A stretch of 35,234 bases of DNA from Actinobacteria bacterium UBA5182. Lineage in GTDB: Bacteria; Actinomycetota; UBA4738. A model generated the notes under the pieces. That model saw only the letters and a list, made by a program, of their open reading frames with translations. It did not search any database and had not been told where the DNA came from. The DNA lies in assembly GCA_002413185.1 (NCBI GenBank), contig DHWM01000091.1, positions 83,664-118,897 of the forward strand. The letters are read 5' to 3'. The position numbers were made by a program, and so were the translations under genes. Shown piece after piece: positions 23,400 through 30,916 of this stretch. Position 1 is the first letter of the stretch. The number at the start of each line of letters is the position of its first letter.

Positions 23400-25502
23400 T
23401 CATGCCCGGAGTACCACAAGGGCGTCGGCCGCGACCACCCCGCCGGGACCGGCGAACAGAGGGTTCACGTCGACTTCGGCGATCTCAGGGTGGTCCACCG
23501 CCAGCCGGGACAGCGCGGCGATCACGGCGGAGACGTCGACGGAATGGGCACCGGCCACGCTCACCAGCCGTCCTGCGGAACACTCCTCGAGCATCTCCTC
23601 CAGGTCCTCGGGCGATGCCGGACACACTCGCACGGCGACGTCGTGCAGGACCTCCGCGAACGCGCCTCCGGCGCCCACCAGCACCACCGGGCCGAACACA
23701 AGGTCGTGCCGCATCCCGCAGATGAGCTCCACGCCGGCCGCCGTCGCCTCGACCAGGACTCCTCGGGGCTCGCCGCGGGGGGTCCGGGCCCGATCCATCA
23801 AGACGGCGAACTCATTCTCGACGGCCGCCGGGGAGGAGATGTTCGCAGCCACCAGGCCGGCCGCCGCCTTGTGGGCCACGCCTGGGACGTCGGCCTTCAT
23901 CACCACCGGGTATCCGACGTGCCGGGCGGCCCGGATCGCCTCGGTCGCGGACGAGGCGAACAGCGCGGGGACGATCGGGATCCCGTATGCCTCGAGCACC
24001 TGTCGGCTGGCCGCCTCGGAGAGGATCGGGCCGCCCTCCGAGAGATCGAGGTCGACCGGCCGTCCCTGCGGCCGCGGAGTCGATCTGGGCTTCCACCCTC
24101 CCCACCACCAGGTTCGCCGCAGCGCCACCATCGACGGCCGAAGCCCGTGCAGGAGTGGTACCCCGGCGGCCCGCAGCGGGTCCCGCACGGCGGGGGCGGC
24201 CGAGCCCGTCGCCGGCACGGTGAAGAACACGGGCAGCTTCGGCGAATCGGTCATGGCGGCGATCAAGGCTTCGGCTGCGGCGATGCCGAGGTGGACCTCG
24301 TTCTCCCCGGCCCACGTGGTGACCTTGTCCAGCGCCACGACGACGACGTCGACGTCTTCGCCCGCTGCGGCGTCCAAGATCTCGCCGTACAACGCCGGGT
24401 AGTCGGGATCGACGCCCCACGGATCGATGGGGTTGCCGATGTAGGAGAAATTCGGCCATCGCTCCTTCAGCCGATTCACCAAACGGTCCGAAGGAGGGGG
24501 TAGCTCCAAGCCGACCCGCCTGGCGTGATCGGAGACCAGGTTGGCCTCGCCTCCGGAGTCGGTCACGACGAACAACTTCCGGCCCCGGGGGAGCCGTCCG
24601 TGCCCGAGGATCTCGGCGACCTCGAACAGCTCGTCGAGGTCGTCCACCCCGATCGCCCCAAGTTGATGCAGCAGGCCGGAGATGACTTCGTCCGTTCCGG
24701 CCAGCGTCCCCGAATGAGCGGCGATGGCGGCAGCCGACTCCGCCGAACGACCGGCCTGCAACACCGCCAGCGGCTTCTGGGCTGCCCGAAGAGCCTTCGC
24801 TCCGGCCACGAACCCCTCCGGGTCACGGAAGCCTTCCAGGAACAGGGCGACAGCCCCGGTCGCACTGTCGCCCGCAAAATAGGTCAGATAGTCCCCGATC
24901 GTCGTGACCGCTTCGTTGCCCGACGACACGAGCGCGGAGAAGCCGATCCGAGGGCCCATGTTCACGGCGGCCTCCACCACGGAGCCGCTCTGGGATACCA
25001 GCGCCACCCGCCCGGGCAGCAGGCTCGGGGGGATCTCGCCGATGTACATCGCCGAGTGGGCCAGGGGGGAGATCACGCCCATGCAGTTGGGGCCGCACAC
25101 CGCCATCCCGTACTCCGCGGCCACCTCGGTCATCTCGGCTTGGGCCCGAAGAGAGACTGCACCGGTCTCGGTGAAGCCGCCCCCGGGGACGACGGCGGCC
25201 CCGGCGCCCCTCTCCCCTGCTGCCCGGAGGACATCCGGCACGCGGCCGACGGGCACGGCTGCGACCACCGCCTCGGGCGCATCGGGGAGATCGTCGAGCG
25301 AGGGCCGGCACGGCCACCCGGCCACTTCCTGGTAGCTCGGGTTGATCGGATACACATCCCCGGCGTACCCCAGAGCCCGGAGGTTCTGGCACAGGATTCG
25401 ACCCACGTAGGACCGGGATGACGCTCCCACCACCGCGATGGACCGCGGCGCCAGGAGCGACCGGATCCGGCCGGTCGCCTCAGGCTGGCTCTTCTGCCGC
25501 AC
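23400..25502 (-). CDS. NDP-forming acyl-CoA synthetase (single-chain alpha-beta fusion)
   Basis: About 700 residues. Residues about 15-115 are the CoA-binding domain (SIAVVGASSRSYVGRILCQNLRALGY, VYPINPSY). The succinyl-CoA-synthetase-like part follows, with GPNCMGV, ALVSQSGSV and AAHSGTLAG, whose histidine is the expected phosphorylated residue. After a linker, the C-terminal 220 residues are an ATP-grasp domain (LEAYGIPIVPALFA, PVVMKADVPGVAHKAAAG, FGPVVLVGAGG, EVDVNPLF). These enzymes interconvert acyl-CoA plus ADP and acid plus ATP; the acid is unknown. GTG at 25502 was chosen; TTG at 25538 is possible. It overlaps the DUF72 gene by 23 bases and is followed 19 bases later by the hotdog gene. 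Confidence 0.9.
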   Translation of the reverse strand: MRQKSQPEATGRIRSLLAPRSIAVVGASSRSYVGRILCQNLRALGYAGDVYPINPSYQEVAGWPCRPSLDDLPDAPEAVVAAVPVGRVPDVLRAAGERGAGAAVVPGGGFTETGAVSLRAQAEMTEVAAEYGMAVCGPNCMGVISPLAHSAMYIGEIPPSLLPGRVALVSQSGSVVEAAVNMGPRIGFSALVSSGNEAVTTIGDYLTYFAGDSATGAVALFLEGFRDPEGFVAGAKALRAAQKPLAVLQAGRSAESAAAIAAHSGTLAGTDEVISGLLHQLGAIGVDDLDELFEVAEILGHGRLPRGRKLFVVTDSGGEANLVSDHARRVGLELPPPSDRLVNRLKERWPNFSYIGNPIDPWGVDPDYPALYGEILDAAAGEDVDVVVVALDKVTTWAGENEVHLGIAAAEALIAAMTDSPKLPVFFTVPATGSAAPAVRDPLRAAGVPLLHGLRPSMVALRRTWWWGGWKPRSTPRPQGRPVDLDLSEGGPILSEAASRQVLEAYGIPIVPALFASSATEAIRAARHVGYPVVMKADVPGVAHKAAAGLVAANISSPAAVENEFAVLMDRARTPRGEPRGVLVEATAAGVELICGMRHDLVFGPVVLVGAGGAFAEVLHDVAVRVCPASPEDLEEMLEECSAGRLVSVAGAHSVDVSAVIAALSRLAVDHPEIAEVDVNPLFAGPGGVVAADALVVLRA

Positions 25503-26313
25503 CGGAGGATTGTTCCGCGCCGATCTCCCGGCCCTCAAGTCGCGTGCGGCGAGGGCGGCTCACCCTCTTTGGACGTTCCGGCAGTGGGGCCAAGTCGGTC
25601 CCACGTTTCTCGAGTAGCTTGGTCAGGGCGAGCGCATCCCCGGGGGCCGCCGCCAGTGGGTCGTTGTTGAAGAACACGTACGTGTCGCGGGCCTCCAGGC
25701 CCGCGATCCGGCCCGCCCAGGCCCTCAGCTTCGACCGGGCGTACTTCGGATGGAACCTCCGGCCCTGGTGGAACCGGATGTAGGACCATCCGCCGGTGAC
25801 GATCGTGGGCACCGCCCACCCGGGGCGGTCGGCCATGACCCACGCCGCGCCGGCTCGATCCAGCAGTTCGTACACCTCCTCGCGGTTCCAGGAGTCGTCC
25901 CGGAACTCGAAGGCGGCCCGCATCGGAGAGGGCAGGACCGACAGGAAGTCCGCGAGCAGGGAGGTGTCCGCCCTGAAGTTCGGCGGGAGCTGGAACAATA
26001 CCGGTCCGAGCTTCTCCTCGAGCCGGACCGCCCTCGACCAGAAGAGGCCCACCGATTCCCTGGCCTCTCGAAGCCGCCGGATGTGCGTGATGTACCGGCT
26101 CGCCTTCACCACGAACACGAAACCGGCCGGAGTCGACACGCGCCATCGGTCGAAGGTCTCCTCTTTGGGAAGGTGGTAGAAGGAGTTGTTCAGCTCCACC
26201 ACGGGGAAGGTCCCCGTGTAGTGGTCGAGCCAGGATCGCTGCGGAAGCTTCTCCGGGTAGAACGGCCCCTTCCAGGACCGGTACTGCCAGCCGCTGGTCC
26301 CGATGTAGATCAT
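25480..26313 (-). CDS. DUF72 family protein (YecE-like)
   Basis: A 277-residue protein with a TIM-barrel-like DUF72 domain: IYIGTSGWQYRSWKGPFYPEKLPQ at the start, VELNNSFYHLP, FVVKASRYITHIRRL, GPVLFQLPP, FEFRDDSWNREEV and the end signature YVFFNNDPLAAAPGDALALTKLL. The family is widespread and has no agreed biochemical role. The last 35 residues are basic, then acidic, and look disordered; they overlap the start of the acyl-CoA synthetase gene. It is the first gene of the operon and diverges from a small membrane protein. Confidence 0.9.
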   Translation of the reverse strand: MIYIGTSGWQYRSWKGPFYPEKLPQRSWLDHYTGTFPVVELNNSFYHLPKEETFDRWRVSTPAGFVFVVKASRYITHIRRLREARESVGLFWSRAVRLEEKLGPVLFQLPPNFRADTSLLADFLSVLPSPMRAAFEFRDDSWNREEVYELLDRAGAAWVMADRPGWAVPTIVTGGWSYIRFHQGRRFHPKYARSKLRAWAGRIAGLEARDTYVFFNNDPLAAAPGDALALTKLLEKRGTDLAPLPERPKRVSRPRRTRLEGREIGAEQSSGAAEEPA

Positions 26314-26341
26314 GGCCGGGAGCTTCTACCCGAACTCGCCG

Positions 26342-26347
26342 TAAACT
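26342..26347 (+). promoter_or_regulatory. Candidate -10 of the small membrane protein pair
   Basis: TAAACT lies 21 bases before the ATG at 26369, with AAAGGA between as ribosome-binding site. No convincing -35 is visible. Confidence 0.3.
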
Positions 26348-26368
26348 TGAACCGTCGAAAGGACGGAC

Positions 26369-26632
26369 ATGGGACTCCTGTTCTTGCTGCTGATCATCCT
26401 GCTCCTCGCCACTGCGGGGATCCTCGGGTTCGTGGTCAAGGTCGCGCTGGGCGTTGCGGTCGGGCTGGTCGCGGCGGTCATGCTCCTGGTGTGGGCGGTG
26501 AAACGGCGGGTCCGGCGAGCCCTGTTCGGAACCACCCGGCCCCGCGCGCAGTGGCGACGCGTGCCGGGGTCCCGAGTCGAGGTCCTGGACCGGGGGGAGC
26601 CTCCGGTTCCGGGAGAGCGGCCGCTCCGATGA
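26369..26632 (+). CDS. Small membrane protein with a basic tail
   Basis: An 87-residue protein not recognised. Residues 2-24 (LLFLLLIILLLATAGILGFVV) and 26-44 (ALGVAVGLVAAVMLLVWAV) are two hydrophobic segments forming a hairpin. The rest is strongly basic (KRRVRRALFG, RPRAQWRRVPGSR) and presumably cytosolic. AAAGGA precedes the ATG. Its stop overlaps the next start as ATGA. The hydrophobicity and codon use make it a credible gene despite its size. Confidence 0.65.
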   Translation: MGLLFLLLIILLLATAGILGFVVKVALGVAVGLVAAVMLLVWAVKRRVRRALFGTTRPRAQWRRVPGSRVEVLDRGEPPVPGERPLR

Positions 26633-26802
26633 TCCCCGACCCGCAGATCCGGGCCACCCTCCAGGAGACGCCCGGCCATTGGCGGTCGCCTCCTCGCATC
26701 CCGCAGGGCCGCCCACCCCGTGGATGGCGGATGTGGGTGCTCGTGGGGCTCGCCGTCGTGATCCTCGCCGCCGTGGTCGTGGTGATCCTGACCGCGTCCT
26801 GA
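26629..26802 (+). CDS. Tiny single-helix membrane protein
   Basis: A 57-residue protein starting in the ATGA overlap with the previous gene. The first 33 residues are polar, Pro/Arg-rich (LQETPGHWRSPPRIPQGRPP), followed by one transmembrane helix (WVLVGLAVVILAAVVVVIL) and TAS. Its coupling to the preceding membrane protein suggests they act together; no function can be assigned. Confidence 0.55.
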   Translation: MIPDPQIRATLQETPGHWRSPPRIPQGRPPRGWRMWVLVGLAVVILAAVVVVILTAS

Positions 26803-26815
26803 CCGGGGCCAGTCT

Positions 26816-27496
26816 TCACGACCCGTCCCCCACCAGCAGCTGGCCGACCGCGAATCCAGCGACGGCCCGCGCGGCCTCCCGCTCCCGGCGAAAGAAGAAG
26901 TGGTCGGTTCCACGGATGATCTCCACCGTCGCCCGGGAGAGCTTCCTGCCCAGTGACCGCAGGTCCGGAACGGGGCAGAAGGGATCGGCTTCGCCTGCCA
27001 GCAGCAGGACGGGTCGATCGAACGCCTTCAGACGCTCGCGGCCAGGGAGCTGCGGAAGGACCAGGCTCGAGTCCGACAATGGAAAGCCGATCAGGGCGAG
27101 CGCTCCCACCCGTTCGTCATCGAGGCCCGCTCGCAGGGCCACGTGGGCCCCGAAGGACCACCCGCACAGGAACGTCCCCTTCGCCTCCTCCGTCTCTTGG
27201 CGAACCCGGCCGATGGCCGCCACCGCGTCCGTCACCTCGGCGACGCCCCCGCCGTAGCTCCCTTCGGAACCCATGACCCCGCGGAAGTTGAAGCCGAGCA
27301 CCACGAATCCCCGGGCGGCCAGCTCGTTGCGAATGGCCCACAGGAGGGGATGGTTCTTGCTGCCGCCCTGCTGCGGATGGGGATGGCAGATCAGGGCGGA
27401 CCCGGCGGCGACGCCTTCGGGCCTTCGCAGCGCCCCCTCCAGGGTGAGTCCGTCCTCCGTTCGGAAGCTGACCGGCTCCACCACGGGAGCGACCAT
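26816..27496 (-). CDS. Alpha/beta hydrolase
   Basis: A 226-residue cytoplasmic hydrolase of the short dienelactone-hydrolase/YfhR-like type. It has the oxyanion strand ICHPHPQQGGSKNHPLLWAI, the nucleophile elbow GWSFGAH, the acid LLAGEADPFCP and the histidine IIRGTDHFF, so the Ser-Asp-His triad is complete. The HPHPQQGG sequence is typical of a family of small bacterial hydrolases of unknown substrate. The ATG at 27496 was chosen because it starts just before the first strand; no clear ribosome-binding site is seen. It diverges from the ferredoxin gene, whose promoter overlaps this start region. Confidence 0.85.
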   Translation of the reverse strand: MVAPVVEPVSFRTEDGLTLEGALRRPEGVAAGSALICHPHPQQGGSKNHPLLWAIRNELAARGFVVLGFNFRGVMGSEGSYGGGVAEVTDAVAAIGRVRQETEEAKGTFLCGWSFGAHVALRAGLDDERVGALALIGFPLSDSSLVLPQLPGRERLKAFDRPVLLLAGEADPFCPVPDLRSLGRKLSRATVEIIRGTDHFFFRREREAARAVAGFAVGQLLVGDGS

Positions 27497-27502
27497 ACGG
27501 GG

Positions 27503-27530
27503 TTGCGACCGACGCCTCCAGGGGTAGACT
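27503..27530 (+). promoter_or_regulatory. Promoter of the ferredoxin gene
   Basis: TTGCGA (27503-27508), a 16-base spacer and TAGACT (27525-27530) form a good vegetative promoter. Transcription would start near 27537, leaving a leader of about 39 nt that contains the ribosome-binding site AGAGGAG. Confidence 0.6.
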
Positions 27531-27575
27531 TGGATTTCCACGGTCACCACCGTCGAAAAGAGGAGAATCGGAGCC

Positions 27576-27905
27576 ATGACCTACACGATCTGCGAGACAT
27601 GCATCGACGTGAAGGACCGGGCCTGCGTCGACGAGTGCCCGGTGGACTGCATCTACGAGGGCGGCCGGATGCTCTACATCCACCCCGACGAGTGCGTCGA
27701 CTGTGGTGCGTGCGAACCCGTCTGCCCGGTGACGGCCATCTTCTACGAGGACGACGTCCCCGCGGAGTGGAAGAACTACACGCCGATCAATGCGGAGTTC
27801 TTCAACGACGAGATCAGCGGGATCGGTTCGCCGGGAGGGGCTGCCCAGGTTGGAGCCGTCGACAAGGATCACCCCTTCGTCGCGAACTTCGCCGCTCCCC
27901 AATAA
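27576..27905 (+). CDS. fdxA: 7Fe-type ferredoxin (FdxA-like)
   Basis: A 109-residue ferredoxin. The first cluster region is ICETCIDVKDRACVDECPVDCIYEGG and the second is CVDCGACEPVCPVTAI, followed by the C-terminal extension typical of actinobacterial seven-iron ferredoxins (one 3Fe-4S and one 4Fe-4S cluster). AEWKNYTPINAEFF in the tail is also family-typical. It carries electrons to redox enzymes such as P450s or oxidoreductases. A strong promoter and AGAGGAG ribosome-binding site precede it. The FrhB-family iron-sulfur protein two genes away is a possible partner. Confidence 0.95.
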   Translation: MTYTICETCIDVKDRACVDECPVDCIYEGGRMLYIHPDECVDCGACEPVCPVTAIFYEDDVPAEWKNYTPINAEFFNDEISGIGSPGGAAQVGAVDKDHPFVANFAAPQ

Positions 27906-27922
27906 CGCGGAGCGTTCGGCGG

Positions 27923-28567
27923 CTACCGGTGGAGGAAGCCGAACCGCGACGGCGGCCATAGGATGACGAAGGCCCGGCCGACCACCTTGTCCTCCGGGAT
28001 GAACCCCAGCGAGCATCGCGAGTCGCAGGAGTGGGCACGGTTGTCCCCCAGGACGAAGAGGTTCCCGGCGGGAATGCGGGTCGGGCCGTAGTCCACCCCG
28101 CCGGTCCCGATGGTGAGGCCCGGGTAGTCCTCGCGGAGCTGCCGGCCGTTGATGAGGACGCGGCCCATATGAACCTCGACGGTCTCGCCCGGCAGGCCGA
28201 TGACCCGCTTGATGTAGTCCTTGTCGGGGCTGGTCGAGGCGCCCAGTCCCTCCGTCAGCCAGTGCAGGAACCCCTGGACCGGGTTGCGGTGGATGGCCTC
28301 CCCATGTGGCTCCGAGAACACCACGATGTCGCCACGGCGGGGGGGATGCAGGTGATACACGACCTTGTTCACGAGGACCCGATCCCCGACCAGGAGCGTC
28401 CGTTCCATGGACTCCGACGGGATGTAGAAGGCCTGGACGACGAACGTCTTCAGGAGCAGCGCGACCAGGAACGCCACCAGGAGGAGAACCGGGAGCTCTC
28501 GAAGGAGTCCTCGCCGGCGGTCGCCCCCGGCAGGGCGCGGGTCCTCCTTCGTCGCTGTATCGGTCAC
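27923..28567 (-). CDS. lepB: Signal peptidase I
   Basis: A 214-residue membrane-bound serine protease that removes signal peptides from exported proteins. A cytosolic N-terminus of about 25 residues is followed by one transmembrane helix (LPVLLLVAFLVALLLKTFVVQAF). The catalytic serine lies in IPSESMERTL and the lysine in YIKRVIGLPGE; GDNRAHSCDSR and the GDIVVF box are the other conserved elements. The GTG start overlaps the stop of the upstream FrhB-family gene as GTGA, so the two are co-translated, which is an unusual pairing. Confidence 0.95.
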   Translation of the reverse strand: MTDTATKEDPRPAGGDRRRGLLRELPVLLLVAFLVALLLKTFVVQAFYIPSESMERTLLVGDRVLVNKVVYHLHPPRRGDIVVFSEPHGEAIHRNPVQGFLHWLTEGLGASTSPDKDYIKRVIGLPGETVEVHMGRVLINGRQLREDYPGLTIGTGGVDYGPTRIPAGNLFVLGDNRAHSCDSRCSLGFIPEDKVVGRAFVILWPPSRFGFLHR

Positions 28568-29760
28568 GGAGCGGGTTCGGGCGCGCGCTCCGAGCCGGGG
28601 GTGGCCGCGCCGTTCCCGCCGGCAACCGCCTGGCCGTTCGGCTCGGGCAGGACGCCGGGGAAGGACCACTCGGCGGGGAGCTCCCCGCCGGGCCAGCGCT
28701 TGCGTGAGTTGGCGGCCAGCTTGTCCATGAGCGCCAGCGCGGCGGGATCCTCCCGGCCCGGTCGCCAGTCGATGATGCCGGCCTCCAGGGCGTCTCGCCA
28801 GATCTGCTCGCCGCGGTCCGTCCGGATCACAGTGAGCGTCCACCCGTCGTTCTGGCCGAGGCCTCCGAAGGAGATGTCGGCGTGCTCCGCGGCGAAGTCG
28901 GGGCATCTCAGGCACCCCGGACGCGTGTACGCGTGCGCTTTCTTCAGCGAATAGGTGAGCTCCCGGCCGTCGCGGGTGTAGAAGAGCAGCTTGCCCTTCA
29001 CGTTCACCCGGGCGATGTCCTCCAGGGCGAGCCCCAGCTCATTCTGGGCGATCTCCACGTTCAACCCCTCATAGGTGAACGTCTTCGAGCACAGCAGGCC
29101 GAACGTCCACGCGATCCGCTTCCGCCACTTGTTGACCCGGCGTGCCTCGAGCGCGCCGGTCACGCTGGCCTGGCAGGACATGCCCACCAGCGCGACGCTG
29201 GAGAGCCCCATCTCCGCGGCCTTCACCAGGGCCAGGGGGTTCGCGGAGTACGTGTAGCGCGAACCGGCCGTGGCAAGGACGCCTTCGGCGTCGGTGACAA
29301 CCGTGGGCTCGGCGTCCCACGGCCGCTCGTCGGAGAGCTTCGACGTCAGCGCGCCGTCGATCCGTCCCGTCTCCATTCCCCAGATGAGAAGCGCCGACAC
29401 GACCCCGCCGTCCTGTCCCTGGGCCAGCACGCGGGGGTCGCGGGCCTTTGCCAGCACCACGTCCTGATGGACCCCGATGACCTCTTCGGGCAGCCGGGTC
29501 CGTCCGAACAGGAGCCGGTCGAGCTCGGGTTCCCACTCCCGGAACCGAGGGCAGGCCCGGGTGCAGATGTCGCAGCCCTTGTCGCCGTGCACGCAGATGT
29601 CGGGCCCTTCGGGCATCAGTTGAACGGGTTGATCGTTCTCGTAGCCGAGGACGTGGAAGGGACAGACCACCACGCAGGCCGAACATCCCGTGCACAGCCC
29701 GGTGAGGACGACCTCGTCGTAGAGGTCCTTCCACTGGGTCTTGTCTGCCGAGGACGGCAT
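28564..29760 (-). CDS. FrhB-family (coenzyme F420 hydrogenase/dehydrogenase beta subunit) iron-sulfur protein
   Basis: A 398-residue cytoplasmic redox protein. Residues about 20-75 hold a ferredoxin-like segment with CTGCSACVVVCP and CDICTRACPRF, enough cysteines for one or two 4Fe-4S clusters. The FrhB N domain (LAQGQDGGVVSALLIWGME) and C domain (VGMSCQASVTGAL, FGLLCSKTFTYEGL, RPGCLRCPDFAAEHADISFGGLG) follow. Relatives bind flavin and use F420H2 or ferredoxin to reduce diverse substrates. The ATG at 29760 is preferred to the GTG at 29805 because a perfect TATACT lies six bases before it. The C-terminal 25 residues are low complexity. The substrate is unknown. Confidence 0.88.
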   Translation of the reverse strand: MPSSADKTQWKDLYDEVVLTGLCTGCSACVVVCPFHVLGYENDQPVQLMPEGPDICVHGDKGCDICTRACPRFREWEPELDRLLFGRTRLPEEVIGVHQDVVLAKARDPRVLAQGQDGGVVSALLIWGMETGRIDGALTSKLSDERPWDAEPTVVTDAEGVLATAGSRYTYSANPLALVKAAEMGLSSVALVGMSCQASVTGALEARRVNKWRKRIAWTFGLLCSKTFTYEGLNVEIAQNELGLALEDIARVNVKGKLLFYTRDGRELTYSLKKAHAYTRPGCLRCPDFAAEHADISFGGLGQNDGWTLTVIRTDRGEQIWRDALEAGIIDWRPGREDPAALALMDKLAANSRKRWPGGELPAEWSFPGVLPEPNGQAVAGGNGAATPGSERAPEPAP

Positions 29761-29766
29761 CTCCGG

Positions 29767-29772
29767 AGTATA
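29767..29772 (-). promoter_or_regulatory. -10 element of the FrhB-family gene (leaderless arrangement)
   Basis: TATACT on the minus strand (29772-29767) is followed by six bases and the ATG. An annotated start at 29805 would place this -10 inside the coding sequence. No -35 consensus is visible. Confidence 0.5.
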
Positions 29773-29809
29773 GGCCGGGCCTCCGGAGGTGATCCCGGCG
29801 GCCACATGC

Positions 29810-29838
29810 TTTCACCCGGGCCTTTCGGTTGCTAGGCT
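29810..29838 (+). promoter_or_regulatory. Candidate promoter of the unknown protein at 29880
   Basis: TTTCAC (29810-29815), 17 bases, and TAGGCT (29833-29838). Start of transcription would be near 29845. It is divergent from the FrhB-family promoter. Confidence 0.35.
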
Positions 29839-29879
29839 CGCGCCGTGGGAAACCATTCCTCCGTCCGGGTGCCATAGCC

Positions 29880-30560
29880 GTGCTCGAGCCCGAAGCGGTC
29901 TCCGCCGCCCTTCTCGCCGCTGCCGGTGAGGTGCAGGCGCTGATGAACCATCTGGGCCTGGCCGCGCGGTCGGCCCCTACCGCCAAGTTCGTGTTCGAGG
30001 CCGACCTTCGAGCCTCTCTCCGTCGGGCCCTGCAGTTCGGTCGGTCCGAGCTCGTTTCCGTCGAGACCAGCCTGGGGAAGGGCGGATCGCTCGGCCAGCC
30101 CAGCGACGTGGTGGTGGCGGCGCGGGCCAAGGTCCCCCAGCTCGCCGTGGAGCTGCAGTTCCACCCTCGAGGCGAGGATCACGCCGGCTTCGCCACCGGG
30201 GTCATCGGCGACATCGTCAAGATGGCGGTGGCGAAGTCGCGCGACGCCGTGGAGCAGGCGACGGTCCTCATCGCGGCGCCGTCCCGGTTCTGGCGGTGGC
30301 TGCCCGGGTTCGCCGAGGAGCGCCTCGGCTACGAGCTCCTGAACCCCGAGGCAGACACCCCGGCCAGCGTCAAGAGCGACTTCCTGGCGGGCTCCACGTG
30401 GGACGCGATGTTCGAGGCCGGCATGGACTCGAACGTTCCCGACCGGCTGTGGACCTCATCGCTCGGGTCCGTCGAGGCGAAGTCGCCGTGGACCGAGATC
30501 GAACTGCACCTGCTCGAGGTCAAGGGCCTCGGCGCGGCGAGGGACGTCCGGGCGGAGTAG
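29880..30560 (+). CDS. Unknown protein, possible PD-(D/E)XK-like nuclease fold
   Basis: A 226-residue soluble protein I do not recognise with certainty. After an N-terminal helical region, AKFVFEADLRASLRRALQ, SELVSVETSLGKGGSLGQPSDVVVAARAKVPQLAVELQFHP resembles the strand-turn-strand of PD-(D/E)XK enzymes: an acidic residue (PSDVVV), then a hydrophobic strand with a glutamate (LAVELQFH), with glutamine in the lysine position. ATVLIAAPSRFW and TEIELHLLEVKGLG give further strands. No methyltransferase or recognition subunit is nearby. GTG at 29880 is the most likely start; TTG at 29829 is possible but would precede the predicted transcript start. It converges on erpA with eight bases between. 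Confidence 0.55.
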   Translation: MLEPEAVSAALLAAAGEVQALMNHLGLAARSAPTAKFVFEADLRASLRRALQFGRSELVSVETSLGKGGSLGQPSDVVVAARAKVPQLAVELQFHPRGEDHAGFATGVIGDIVKMAVAKSRDAVEQATVLIAAPSRFWRWLPGFAEERLGYELLNPEADTPASVKSDFLAGSTWDAMFEAGMDSNVPDRLWTSSLGSVEAKSPWTEIELHLLEVKGLGAARDVRAE

Positions 30561-30568
30561 CCCGTCTT

Positions 30569-30916
30569 CTAGACGGAGAACGACTCTCCGCAGGCGCATT
30601 CGTGTACGGCCTGCGGGTTGTTCACCTTGAACCCGCCCCCCAGCAGCGTGTCGTTGAACTCCAGCGTCGAGCCGGACACGATCGGCACGCTCTTGGGGTC
30701 CACCAGGACGGTCAGCCCGTACGCTTCGATGACGTGGTCCTCGGGGCCGGGCTGGTCCTCGAACGACAGCTTGTAGGAGAAGCCGGAACAGCCCCCCGCG
30801 AGCACCCGGAGGCGCAGGCACGGCTGGGCATGGCCTTCGCGCCGCGAGAGTGAGATGGCCTTGACGGCAGCGGACTCGGTCACCCCGATCACGGGCGTCT
30901 GGATTTCGGTGCTCAC
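30569..30916 (-). CDS. erpA: Iron-sulfur cluster insertion protein (ErpA/IscA type)
   Basis: A 115-residue A-type carrier that delivers iron-sulfur clusters to apoproteins. The three ligand cysteines are present in LAGGCSGFSY and the C-terminal CACGESF, and the core GLTVLVDPKSVPIVSGSTLEFNDTLLGGGFKVNNP is canonical. GTG at 30916 was chosen because a TATCAT -10 lies seven bases before it; an ATG at 30925 overlaps that hexamer and is probably not used. Upstream lies a relic of a flavoprotein disulfide reductase whose last codons contain the promoter. The neighbouring genes include FrhB-family and ferredoxin targets. Confidence 0.93.
   Translation of the reverse strand: MSTEIQTPVIGVTESAAVKAISLSRREGHAQPCLRLRVLAGGCSGFSYKLSFEDQPGPEDHVIEAYGLTVLVDPKSVPIVSGSTLEFNDTLLGGGFKVNNPQAVHECACGESFSV

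Noticed and set aside
27117..28625. A 502-codon open frame crossing the ferredoxin and signal peptidase genes
   Set aside because: It is out of frame with three recognised genes and is mostly low-complexity sequence.
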